Source of the DNA: Pseudomonadota bacterium
Lineage (GTDB): Bacteria; Bdellovibrionota_C; UBA2361; OMIW01
NCBI GenBank assembly: GCA_900299205.1
Contig: OMIW01000107.1
Coordinates: 1 to 25,498, forward strand
Direction of reading: 5' to 3'
DNA: 25,498 nt
Numbering within the stretch: the first letter of the stretch is position 1; every line of letters starts with the position of its first letter. Made by a program: the position numbers and the translations under genes. Under the pieces are notes generated by a model. The model was not told the origin of the DNA. It did not search any database and was given only the letters and a program-made list of their open reading frames with translations. This document shows positions 8,359-16,850 of the stretch, piece after piece.

Positions 8359-8514
8359 GGGGCCATCCTCACCCATACGAGGGACGCCCATCAGGGTGAA
8401 TATATTGAGGCCTCTCCATCTGAAACTTTTTGAGGGATACCTCATGCAACCGAGGGCCTGAAATAATCCCCTCAGCACGCAGGCCTGACCAGAACAGTCA
8501 TCGCGATCCTTGGA

Positions 8515-8552
8515 GTGGCTCTGGCTTCTGACTAATAGACCCCCAGAGCCAC
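8515..8552. terminator. Large hairpin in the convergent gap before gnd
   Basis: GTGGCTCTGG (8515-8524) and CCAGAGCCAC (8543-8552) are perfect 10-base inverted repeats around an 18-base loop, between two genes that converge (the 305-aa gene and gnd). A bidirectional terminator or mRNA 3'-end stabiliser fits the place. Neither strand has a good T-run after the stem, so intrinsic termination is not certain. The rest of 8359-8614 shows nothing else I can support. Confidence 0.4.
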
Positions 8553-8614
8553 AAAAGCCATTCGTCACCACGGTATCCCCATGGACCCCGAGGGCTCCCT
8601 GGCCGACGAGCTCC

Positions 8615-10027
8615 CTACCCGTTACCCGCAATCCAGCTGGTATGGAACGACCCAGGTCGATCAATTCGCTCATAGGTATGGGCGCCGAAGTAATCCCGCT
8701 GGGCCTGAGTGAGATTCAACGGAAGGGCAGCAGCGCGATACTGATCGTAATATGAGAGTGATGCACTGAAGGCCGGTACTGGAATCCCGACCCGTGTCGC
8801 CAGGGCAACTACCTCACGAAGCGACGCCAGCCGGGTTGATAGCTCCTGACGAATTGCCGGAGCGAGTAAAAGATTCTTTAGCACCGGATTATCTGCGTAG
8901 GCCCGACGAATCTCCTCAAGGAACCGCGCACGAATAATGCAGCCCCCCTTCCAAATAGCCGCAATATCTCCGAGGCGAAGGGACCAGTTCCATTCCGCAG
9001 AAGCCCGGGCCAGCAGCGCCATTCCCTGAGCGTATGAGATAATTTTCGCACAATACAGGGCATCGTGCGTCAGCGCATCGAGCTTTTCCGGTTCTATCGA
9101 CTGGGCAATATCGCCTGAGCGCAAGTGTTCTGCAGCCTCGACCCGCTCATCTTTAATCGCGCTGAGCGCCCTTGCATCCACAGCCGCACTGATCGTCGGG
9201 ATAGCGACGCCAAGATCGAGCGAGCTCTCAACGGTCCATTTACCGGTACCCTTTTGCCCTGCTTTATCGAGGATGCTGTCAACAAGATATCCTCCGGTTT
9301 CCTCGTCAACCTGGGTGAATATGTCTGCGGTAATTTCAATCAAGAAGCTCTGGAGAACACCCTCATTCCACCGCCGGAAGAGCGAGGACAACTCTGGCGG
9401 CCGCCGCTTTCCGACCGTCCGCAACAAATCATACGCCTCGGCAATAAGCTGCATATCGGCGTACTCGATTCCATTGTGCACAGTCTTGACGAAATGACCG
9501 GCCCCATCAGGCCCGATATAGGTCGTGCAGGGTCCTTCTGCATAGGCGGCTATCTTCTCAAGGAGGGGACGAACACGCTCCCACGCCTCGGAGCTACCCC
9601 CGGGCATTATGCTCGCTCCATTGAGGGCCCCCTCCTCACCTCCCGAAATACCCACTCCAAGAAATTCGATCCCCGACCGCTGACCTCGTTCAACCCTGCG
9701 CATCGAATCTCGGAAGTATGCATTCCCACCATCGATGAGAATGTCTCCAGGGGAGAGAATGGGCAGCAAAGTCTCGATGATATCATCAACCGCTGAACCT
9801 GCCTTAATCATGATAAATATTCGACGAGGTCTCTCAATCGAGGCGACGAAATCTTGGAGTGTTGCAGAGGCGATAAATCGTTTACCCAGCTGTTCTCCCA
9901 TGAATCGTTCAGTAACCTCATTACTTCGATTGTAAACCGCGCAGGTGAAGCCGTTGCGCTCGAGGTTACGGGCTAGGTTAGCTCCCATAACGGCGAGCCC
10001 AATCATCCCCACATCTGCCTTTGTCAT
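8615..10027 (-). CDS. gnd: 6-phosphogluconate dehydrogenase, decarboxylating
   Basis: Oxidatively decarboxylates 6-phosphogluconate to ribulose 5-phosphate with NADP+, the third step of the oxidative pentose phosphate pathway. The 470-aa length is typical of the long-chain dimeric enzyme. Motifs seen are the Rossmann loop GLAVMGANLARN (10-21), VGISGGEEGALNGASIMPGG (125-144), catalytic Lys181, His184 and Asn185 in HFVKTVHNGIEY, and the C-terminal swap region with SLSYYDQYR and QAQRDYFGAHTYER. The ATG is preceded by GGAGGA (10031-10036), close but good, and by a leader hairpin. It stands alone on the minus strand, divergent from a serine protease gene; no zwf or pgl is in the window. Confidence 0.97.
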   Translation of the reverse strand: MTKADVGMIGLAVMGANLARNLERNGFTCAVYNRSNEVTERFMGEQLGKRFIASATLQDFVASIERPRRIFIMIKAGSAVDDIIETLLPILSPGDILIDGGNAYFRDSMRRVERGQRSGIEFLGVGISGGEEGALNGASIMPGGSSEAWERVRPLLEKIAAYAEGPCTTYIGPDGAGHFVKTVHNGIEYADMQLIAEAYDLLRTVGKRRPPELSSLFRRWNEGVLQSFLIEITADIFTQVDEETGGYLVDSILDKAGQKGTGKWTVESSLDLGVAIPTISAAVDARALSAIKDERVEAAEHLRSGDIAQSIEPEKLDALTHDALYCAKIISYAQGMALLARASAEWNWSLRLGDIAAIWKGGCIIRARFLEEIRRAYADNPVLKNLLLAPAIRQELSTRLASLREVVALATRVGIPVPAFSASLSYYDQYRAAALPLNLTQAQRDYFGAHTYERIDRPGSFHTSWIAGNG

Positions 10028-10048
10028 ACGTCCTCCGTCTCTAAACCG

Positions 10049-10066
10049 GAGCGGTTGTCTCCGCTC
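10049..10066 (-). other. Leader hairpin just upstream of the gnd ribosome binding site
   Basis: GAGCGG and CCGCTC form a 6-base inverted repeat with a 6-base loop, 12 bases before the gnd Shine-Dalgarno. A structure so close to the ribosome site could tune gnd translation. This is inference; short GC dyads also arise by chance. Confidence 0.25.
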
Positions 10067-10238
10067 ACTTTGCCTACACTCGCTCTCACTCCACTTTCAG
10101 ATACTTCATCTCCCGCTCTAAGCCACCATGCTCAGCTTACTCCGAGCCCCATACCGCGCCACTCCGAACCACTAACTCCGTTGCTCTATGCTGAGCCCCC
10201 GAAGCGAACAAGGACTACCCCGCCCACCGTCGGCGCCC

Positions 10239-10244
10239 TATAAT
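10239..10244 (+). promoter_or_regulatory. Consensus -10 box ahead of the serine protease gene
   Basis: A perfect TATAAT lies 50 bases before the protease ATG, at a fitting distance for a short leader. No recognisable -35 hexamer or extended TG element accompanies it, so the call is tentative. The rest of the 10028-10294 gap is C-rich on the plus strand and shows no gene. Confidence 0.3.
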
Positions 10245-10294
10245 ACCGAGGTGAGTACCGACCTTGTCAAACCCCTTTATCGAAACTCCTGATC

Positions 10295-11593
10295 ATGCGC
10301 AGCCTCTCGGTCCTCCTGATTCTCTCACTCTTCGTTACGAGGGCCTCTGCACTTGAGCCTGGACTCGTGAAGAGTATTGTTCTTCTCGAAACGGAGGGTG
10401 GGGCGTGCGCCACTGGCTTTCGCTTTGCGAACGATCTCGTTATCACCGCAGCTCATTTTACCGACACCGCCTGCCCCCAAGGTCGGTGTCAGAATATCTC
10501 GGTCTCTGTTGCTCCGGACATTGGTCAGGTCGTTTCTCCTCAACCGCTTCTTCTCGACACTCCTTCAGTTCGGTGGGATTTTGCGGAATTTGATGTTGCC
10601 GCCCTCACCTTTCCTCAACCAGATAGGCTACCACCGCCATATCTTACGGCCCCCTCGCCGACGACGAATGTCGCGGGTGAGGTATTTTCTCTCGGCTATC
10701 CTCGGTGCAAAAAGCTGGAATTGACGGCAGGCGCTCTGATTAATCCAACGGTTCGTGGATGGAAGAGTTCTCTGAGCGGGGATCGCGGCGTCAGCGGTGC
10801 CCCTGTTTTCACCGGTGCGGGACAGATCGTCGGCATGGTCCGTGGCTCAGCAACGATCGGTGGATCATTCCACTCCACCCTTCTGGGAATGCTCTTTGGA
10901 GGCAATGACGTTACCCCCAACGCATTCCAGAGCGAAGTTGTGCGGGTATACGAGCCTTTTACTTGGAGCGTTCTTCCACCCCGAGAATCGTTTCTCGCTG
11001 CTCTTGCCCACGTCGAAACCTTTCACGACAATCAGGTTATCTCGGCCCAGGGGCATCAAAGATTATGGTTGAGCCTCGCCTTCCAGCACGCCGTCGGCGT
11101 TATCGCCCGAAGAGCCGCGCGAATCGAGGATACGCGCTCCTTGGTGCATCGATTTCTTGATGCTGACAGATTTCCTGCATCACCACCTCCAGCGTCCGAC
11201 GAGTTAACAACATCCATCAATCGGGTTGTTCTTCGCTCTCAACTTGAGCACCACGGACTTCGTCAGGGATGGTTTACCCCCATTCAGGACGATGCGACTA
11301 TTCAGCAAGGCCAGTACGGGGGCGTTATCAGGGCGTTTGCCGAACACCCTTTTCCTGGGTCACAGCTCATGACGATGACCACACTTTTCTCATACATCCT
11401 CCTCGCGGGGATTGTTGGCACATTATGGGTTGCTTCGCTTGGGTATGTGTGGGGCCGACTCTATGAGACTCCTCTTATAAGAAGACTAATCGCAACGGGA
11501 GCCGGTATCGTTGGCGGGCCTTTCTTTGTTTTACTGCTTGCTTGGCGGCTGAGAGGCAGAAAAAGAATTCGTGAAACTTCAACAGAGCGATAG
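10295..11593 (+). CDS. Secreted trypsin-like serine protease with C-terminal membrane anchor
   Basis: A 432-aa predicted exported protease. Residues 1-19 form a signal peptide (MRSLSVLLIL start, cleavage near ASA-LEP). A chymotrypsin-fold protease domain follows (about 24-200) with the full catalytic triad visible: His54 in VITAAHF, Asp100 in EFDVAAL, and Ser167 in GVSGAPVF, the family's GxSGxP. Cysteines 38, 60, 65 and 138 may form disulfides. A helical region (about 215-345) without PDZ features follows, then two membrane segments (about 365-387 and 398-418) and a basic tail. The mature protein would put the protease in the periplasm, tethered to the inner membrane. It is not DegP/HtrA-like, since no PDZ is seen. 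No Shine-Dalgarno precedes the ATG. It is divergent from gnd and converges on rmd. Substrate unknown. Confidence 0.85.
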   Translation: MRSLSVLLILSLFVTRASALEPGLVKSIVLLETEGGACATGFRFANDLVITAAHFTDTACPQGRCQNISVSVAPDIGQVVSPQPLLLDTPSVRWDFAEFDVAALTFPQPDRLPPPYLTAPSPTTNVAGEVFSLGYPRCKKLELTAGALINPTVRGWKSSLSGDRGVSGAPVFTGAGQIVGMVRGSATIGGSFHSTLLGMLFGGNDVTPNAFQSEVVRVYEPFTWSVLPPRESFLAALAHVETFHDNQVISAQGHQRLWLSLAFQHAVGVIARRAARIEDTRSLVHRFLDADRFPASPPPASDELTTSINRVVLRSQLEHHGLRQGWFTPIQDDATIQQGQYGGVIRAFAEHPFPGSQLMTMTTLFSYILLAGIVGTLWVASLGYVWGRLYETPLIRRLIATGAGIVGGPFFVLLLAWRLRGRKRIRETSTER

Positions 11594-11651
11594 CTGCCCC
11601 GCTGTACTCCGGCTATCGGCACATCGCCTTGATCAAAATCGCGAAATACCC

Positions 11652-12593
11652 CTATTGTCCGCCCCGTTTTATCCCCTCCGATGCCCACCACCGATAAACA
11701 TCGGCAATCGTATCAGCGAGCGAGTACTCCGGATTCCACCCCGTCGCCCTATTGATTTTCTCGTATGAACCTTCAACCACTGGAATTTCAGCACCCCGCA
11801 TCCGCCCTGGGTCCTGCTCAATAGTCACTGTTACTCCCGATACCGAGACCAAAAGTTCAAGAACCTCCTGGATCGATACCGCCCTCCCAGAGCAGAGGTT
11901 GAAGACACCCGAAGCGCGACCCGACACAAGAGCCCTGTACCCTCTTACAATATCGCGAACATCACAAAAATCTCTCCGGGGGGCCAGGTTCCCGACCCGT
12001 ATTATCGGCTCGCTTCGTCCGGCAGCAATAAAAGCCAACTGGCGGGCAAAAGCTGAAACTACGAAATGGTCAGTCTGGCGGGGACCCGCATGATTGAAAG
12101 GTCTCGCAACGATAATCTCAAGCCCACGCCGTGCAAAGAGCTGAGCTACCTCCTCGGCCATCAGCTTCGAAAGAGAATACTCGCTTACAGGAAGCGGTGT
12201 TACCTCCTCAGTGAGCGCTCCCCCTGTCAGGTCAGCTCTGCCGTACACCTCTCCCGAACTTACCACGAGAACGCGTGGTGGTTTCACCATTTCAGAGGCA
12301 GCTTTCAGAACCGAGTGAACTCCGCCCACATTCACCTGAAGGGCCGGCGCAAAGTCCTGAGAGACCAAAGGAGGAGACGCAATACCCGCCAGGTGGTAGA
12401 TAACCTGCGGATCAAACTGCTTGAATACTCTGATGCATTCAGCCACCGAGGTCACATCGAGGGTGGTCATCGGGCACTGCAGGGGGTTTCCTACTCCGTA
12501 GGTCGCCCCCATGACTTCATCACCCTCCGCGAGAAGGTGCTCAACAAGGTGTGAACCTACAAACCCCGATGCGCCAGTAACAAGTGCCCGCAT
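11652..12593 (-). CDS. rmd: GDP-6-deoxy-D-lyxo-4-hexulose reductase (GDP-D-rhamnose forming), probable
   Basis: An extended short-chain dehydrogenase of 313 aa (from ATG 12593; the frame extends four codons to a TTG). It should reduce the Gmd product GDP-4-keto-6-deoxy-mannose to GDP-D-rhamnose. The NAD(P) loop GASGFVG (7-13), SSGEVYG (111-117), the catalytic Tyr138-x3-Lys142, and the Rmd-like stretch with RPFNHAGPRQ and later VGNLAPRRDFCDVRDIVRGY are visible. The N-terminus differs from GDP-fucose synthase (Fcl), which makes that reaction less likely. GDP-6-deoxy-D-talose synthase cannot be ruled out. It begins 27 bases after the gmd stop, so the pair is almost surely co-transcribed and works in sequence. 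Its end faces the protease gene 58 bases away. Confidence 0.85.
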   Translation of the reverse strand: MRALVTGASGFVGSHLVEHLLAEGDEVMGATYGVGNPLQCPMTTLDVTSVAECIRVFKQFDPQVIYHLAGIASPPLVSQDFAPALQVNVGGVHSVLKAASEMVKPPRVLVVSSGEVYGRADLTGGALTEEVTPLPVSEYSLSKLMAEEVAQLFARRGLEIIVARPFNHAGPRQTDHFVVSAFARQLAFIAAGRSEPIIRVGNLAPRRDFCDVRDIVRGYRALVSGRASGVFNLCSGRAVSIQEVLELLVSVSGVTVTIEQDPGRMRGAEIPVVEGSYEKINRATGWNPEYSLADTIADVYRWWASEGIKRGGQ

Positions 12594-12620
12594 ACCCACC
12601 CCCAAAACATCCGGACGCCC

Positions 12621-13691
<1,071 letters not shown>

Positions 13692-13734
13692 TTAAAAATG
13701 AAATATCTGCCGAAAAATAGGAAGGAACTACTCC

Positions 13735-14817
13735 TTAAAGGAGCTCCGTTCTCCCCCGCTTTCGCAACTCGTCTACTACTAATTTTACATCCTGAACATG
13801 ATCTCTGGCACAAACGAGAAGAGCGTCTCCCGAATCGACCACGACGACATTCGATACCCCCACCACCGCACAGAGCCGAAATTCCGAGTGAACAGTACAA
13901 CTCCGGGAATCAATTGCAACAACCTCACCGCGAAAGAAGTTATCTTTCGCGTCATGGGCAAAATTATCAGCCCAGGCATCCCACGATCCGATATCATTCC
14001 ATCCAAACGGCTCTGCCCAGATCATCGCGCAGTTCCGGGAGAGTTCGAGCACGCCAAAATCTATGGAGAGCGATTCGAGCGGTTCGAATTCTGCTCGAAC
14101 AACCCCCTCCTCTCGGGGAGTTTGCACCACCGTCGAAATCCTCTGAAGCGCCCCGAAGAGCTCTGGCATATGTTCCTCAAACGCCGCCCAGATCGTCTCT
14201 ATCGAGGTGATGACCATCCCGCTATTCCAGCAATAGAGGCCCGACGACACATACTGCTCTGCCCGCGCCTGATTTGGCTTCTCGTAGAACCGATGAACCA
14301 TGTAAGCGGAACCACGGAGCGAGGCCCCACGCCGAATATAGCCGTACGCAGTGTTGGGCGATGTTGGTGGAACTCCAACAGTAACGATCAGGGGTTCTTC
14401 TGCCGCAAGCTCCGCGGCTTCTCCGAGCACCTCGAGCAGCAACTCCTCTCGCTCAATCGAGTGATCGGCAGGAAGAACAACAATAACTCCTTGCGGATCC
14501 TCAGAACGGATGTGAGCCGCTGCAAGCCCAATAGCTGCGGCTGTATTTCGCGGGAGCGGTTCAGTAATAATTCGGGCATGAGGACAATGCTCCTCCGCGA
14601 GCGGACGCTGTACCTCATTGGTCACTACCCAGACCCGAGCCCAATCGCCCGACAAACGGTGTGCACGGCGTACGGTGGCCTGAATCAGGCTTTCCCGACC
14701 TTCCCCAAATGCGAGGAACGGCTTCGGACGAGTCATTCGACTCATTGGCCAGAAACGGGTCCCCTGCCCCCCGGCAAGGATGACGGCGTGTACCTGCTTA
14801 CGAGCAGCACTGTTCAT
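13735..14817 (-). CDS. manC: Mannose-1-phosphate guanylyltransferase, single-domain
   Basis: Makes GDP-mannose from mannose 1-phosphate and GTP, feeding Gmd. The 360-aa protein carries the nucleotidyltransferase signature LAGGQGTRFWP (14-24) with Lys32, EPLPRNTAAA (86-95), PADH (116-119), and FYEKP (177-181). It stops where bifunctional ManC proteins carry a phosphomannose isomerase cupin, so this form lacks that domain and PMI activity must come from elsewhere. The ATG at 14817 is preceded by AGGGGA at about five bases. It begins 47 bases after the rmlD stop. A 364-codon antisense frame across the gene is a shadow. Confidence 0.93.
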   Translation of the reverse strand: MNSAARKQVHAVILAGGQGTRFWPMSRMTRPKPFLAFGEGRESLIQATVRRAHRLSGDWARVWVVTNEVQRPLAEEHCPHARIITEPLPRNTAAAIGLAAAHIRSEDPQGVIVVLPADHSIEREELLLEVLGEAAELAAEEPLIVTVGVPPTSPNTAYGYIRRGASLRGSAYMVHRFYEKPNQARAEQYVSSGLYCWNSGMVITSIETIWAAFEEHMPELFGALQRISTVVQTPREEGVVRAEFEPLESLSIDFGVLELSRNCAMIWAEPFGWNDIGSWDAWADNFAHDAKDNFFRGEVVAIDSRSCTVHSEFRLCAVVGVSNVVVVDSGDALLVCARDHVQDVKLVVDELRKRGRTELL

Positions 14818-14864
14818 TCGTATCCCCTATTCGAACTCATACATCGCTATCCAAACTCTATTGC

Positions 14865-15740
14865 TTACCGCGCCTCTTTCCCAATCTCATGAAGGTACTC
14901 CTTCAGCGCTTCCTCCCAATTGAGCGGGGGGCGACCAAGAAGCCCCGCGAGTTTACCGCAATCGAGCGCTGAATAGCGAGGCCGTCGCGCAGGCCGTGCA
15001 TACACCTCAGCGGTTGTTGGCTCAATAGAACACATAGCTCCCGACGGAAGCCGCTCTGAAGAGTGCCTTAATATCGCCTGCGCGAAGGTATACCAGCTAA
15101 CCGCTCCCTCACAGGCCGCATGAACAACTCCCGAACACGGTATCCGACAAAGGTCAAGAATTACCTCCGCAAAGTAACCCGTCCATGTTGGTGACATCCA
15201 CTGATCAGCCACGACCTGTATCCGCTCCCGCTCAGAGAAGAGCTTAAGCATGGTCCCAACAAAATTCGCACCCCTCTGCCCATACAGGCTGGCGGTCCGA
15301 ACCACGAGCGCACGATCCCCGAGAACCTTCCCTACCGCCCGCTCTCCCTCGAGCTTCGATGCCCCGTAGACATTCAGGGGACGCACCGGTGATTCCTCGG
15401 TAAGAGGAGTATCCCCCTCCCCATCAAAAACGTAGTCGGTAGAGATGTGGATCAGTCGCGTGCCACGACGGAGACACGCCGTAGCCACCAGCTCCGCCCC
15501 CAACGCATTGACCGCATGCGCCCGCTCCGGTTCCTCTTCCGCGAGGTCCACCGCTGTATAAGCCGCACTATTGATGACGATTGTCGGAGCAGTTTTCTCA
15601 ACAATCGCACCCACCTCAGCCCGATCAGTAATGTCAACCTCCGAGGTCACCGGCGCAACTATCTCAAAGTTAAGATCAGCCGCACGACGAATGAGATCGT
15701 AGCCGAGCTGCCCCGAGCCACCAAAGAGGAGAATTTTCAT
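14865..15740 (-). CDS. rmlD: dTDP-4-dehydrorhamnose reductase
   Basis: Last enzyme of dTDP-L-rhamnose synthesis, reducing dTDP-4-keto-L-rhamnose with NAD(P)H. The 291-aa product has the short GGSGQLG loop (7-13), INSAAYTAVDLAEEEPE (56-72), STDYVFDG (100-107) with the catalytic Thr101, Tyr125-x3-Lys129 in VYGASKLEGE, and the substrate-side QWMSPTWT. Length and motifs are typical. It starts 62 bases after the rmlB stop and precedes manC, so two nucleotide-sugar routes are interleaved. The Shine-Dalgarno is weak (AAGAG). RmlA and RmlC are not in the window. Confidence 0.95.
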   Translation of the reverse strand: MKILLFGGSGQLGYDLIRRAADLNFEIVAPVTSEVDITDRAEVGAIVEKTAPTIVINSAAYTAVDLAEEEPERAHAVNALGAELVATACLRRGTRLIHISTDYVFDGEGDTPLTEESPVRPLNVYGASKLEGERAVGKVLGDRALVVRTASLYGQRGANFVGTMLKLFSERERIQVVADQWMSPTWTGYFAEVILDLCRIPCSGVVHAACEGAVSWYTFAQAILRHSSERLPSGAMCSIEPTTAEVYARPARRPRYSALDCGKLAGLLGRPPLNWEEALKEYLHEIGKEAR

Positions 15741-15802
15741 ATCACTTTGCTCTTATCTTTCAGAGAGTAAACTTCTCGATACCCTCAGATTTTGATCAGC
15801 CT

Positions 15803-16822
15803 CTATCCTCGGCTTCCATAATTTTGCCGATAGAAATCTCGATAAGCGCCTGACTTTATCCGCTCCCACCACTGTCGGTTCTCTTGGAACCAAGAGATCG
15901 TGTCGACTATCCCCCGCTCAAATGCTACGAGAGGCGACCAACCCAACTCATGCCGTAATCGAGCCGCATCGACCGAGTATCGCCTATCGTGACCAAGGCG
16001 GTCGGTGACGTACCGTATTAATGAAGTATCTTTACCAAGGTGGGACAAGATCAACTCAGCGACCTCGCGGTTTGGCTTTTCAAACTCCAATCCCCCGCCA
16101 ATGTTGTATACTGTTCCCGAGCGTCCGCCCTCAGCGATCATCGCGACGGCTCGACAATGGTCGGTCACATGAATCCAACTCCGCACATTCAGACCATCGC
16201 CATAGAGAGGGAGCTCCTTCTCTTCAAGGGCGTTAGTAACGAAGAGCGGAATAAACTTTTCAGGAAACTGATACGGACCGTAGTTGTTCGTGCACCGGGT
16301 CACGATGATATCCTGACCATAGGTGTGTGCGAATGCTAAAGCAAGCAGATCCGAGCCCGCCTTTGAGGCAGAATATGGGCTTGATGGCATGAGGGGGCTC
16401 TCTTCCGTGAAGGAGCCAGTTTCCCCAAGGGATCCATAGACTTCATCTGTGGAGACGTGGATAAATCGCCCAACTCCGTTTGCACGGGCTGCAGTAAGAA
16501 GCACCTCTGTCCCTACCACGTTGGTCTGAACGAAGGGTGCTGCACCCAGTATTGACCGATCGACATGGCTTTCCGCCGCGAAATGGAAGAGATAATCGAA
16601 GCTCCCACCCGCGAGCAGCTTATTGACAATGCCTCGATCGCAGATATCCCCCTCGACAAACCGAACTCCTCCCTCCCCAACGCACGAGGCGATGTTTTCG
16701 AAATTGCCGGCATAAGAAAGATTATCGATCACCGCTACTTGCCACGATGGTCGATGCTCAGCGATCCAACGCACAAAATTACTGCCGATGAACCCTGCTC
16801 CCCCCGTTACGAGTACCTTCAT
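15803..16822 (-). CDS. rmlB: dTDP-glucose 4,6-dehydratase
   Basis: Second step of dTDP-L-rhamnose synthesis: dTDP-glucose to dTDP-4-keto-6-deoxyglucose. The 339-aa product shows the NAD loop GGAGFIG (7-13), FHFAAESHVDRS (79-90), the active-site STDEVYG (124-130) with Asp126 and Glu127, Tyr150-x3-Lys154 in YSASKAGSD, and CTNNYGPYQFPEKFIPLF. These separate it from UDP-sugar epimerases. The ATG has GGGAG a few bases upstream. It begins 28 bases after the lptD stop, so it is probably co-transcribed with lptD. Its product feeds RmlD after an RmlC encoded elsewhere. Confidence 0.96.
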   Translation of the reverse strand: MKVLVTGGAGFIGSNFVRWIAEHRPSWQVAVIDNLSYAGNFENIASCVGEGGVRFVEGDICDRGIVNKLLAGGSFDYLFHFAAESHVDRSILGAAPFVQTNVVGTEVLLTAARANGVGRFIHVSTDEVYGSLGETGSFTEESPLMPSSPYSASKAGSDLLALAFAHTYGQDIIVTRCTNNYGPYQFPEKFIPLFVTNALEEKELPLYGDGLNVRSWIHVTDHCRAVAMIAEGGRSGTVYNIGGGLEFEKPNREVAELILSHLGKDTSLIRYVTDRLGHDRRYSVDAARLRHELGWSPLVAFERGIVDTISWFQENRQWWERIKSGAYRDFYRQNYGSRG

Positions 16823-16850
16823 GACTCCCTTTAACTCTCTTTCACGCCCG

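Noticed and set aside
8353-8673. A 106-codon minus frame across the gnd 3' end
   Set aside because: It starts inside gnd in another frame and shows no family similarity I can see. The gap is better explained by the hairpin.
9125-9796. A 223-codon plus frame
   Set aside because: Antisense shadow of gnd, which is complete with all catalytic residues.
10055-10243. A 62-codon plus frame before the serine protease
   Set aside because: Pro/Thr/Leu-rich product from a C-rich intergenic strand; no ribosome site.
13798-14892. A 364-codon plus-strand frame
   Set aside because: It lies antisense to manC and overlaps the end of rmlD. The protein it would encode has no family features, while manC has all its motifs.
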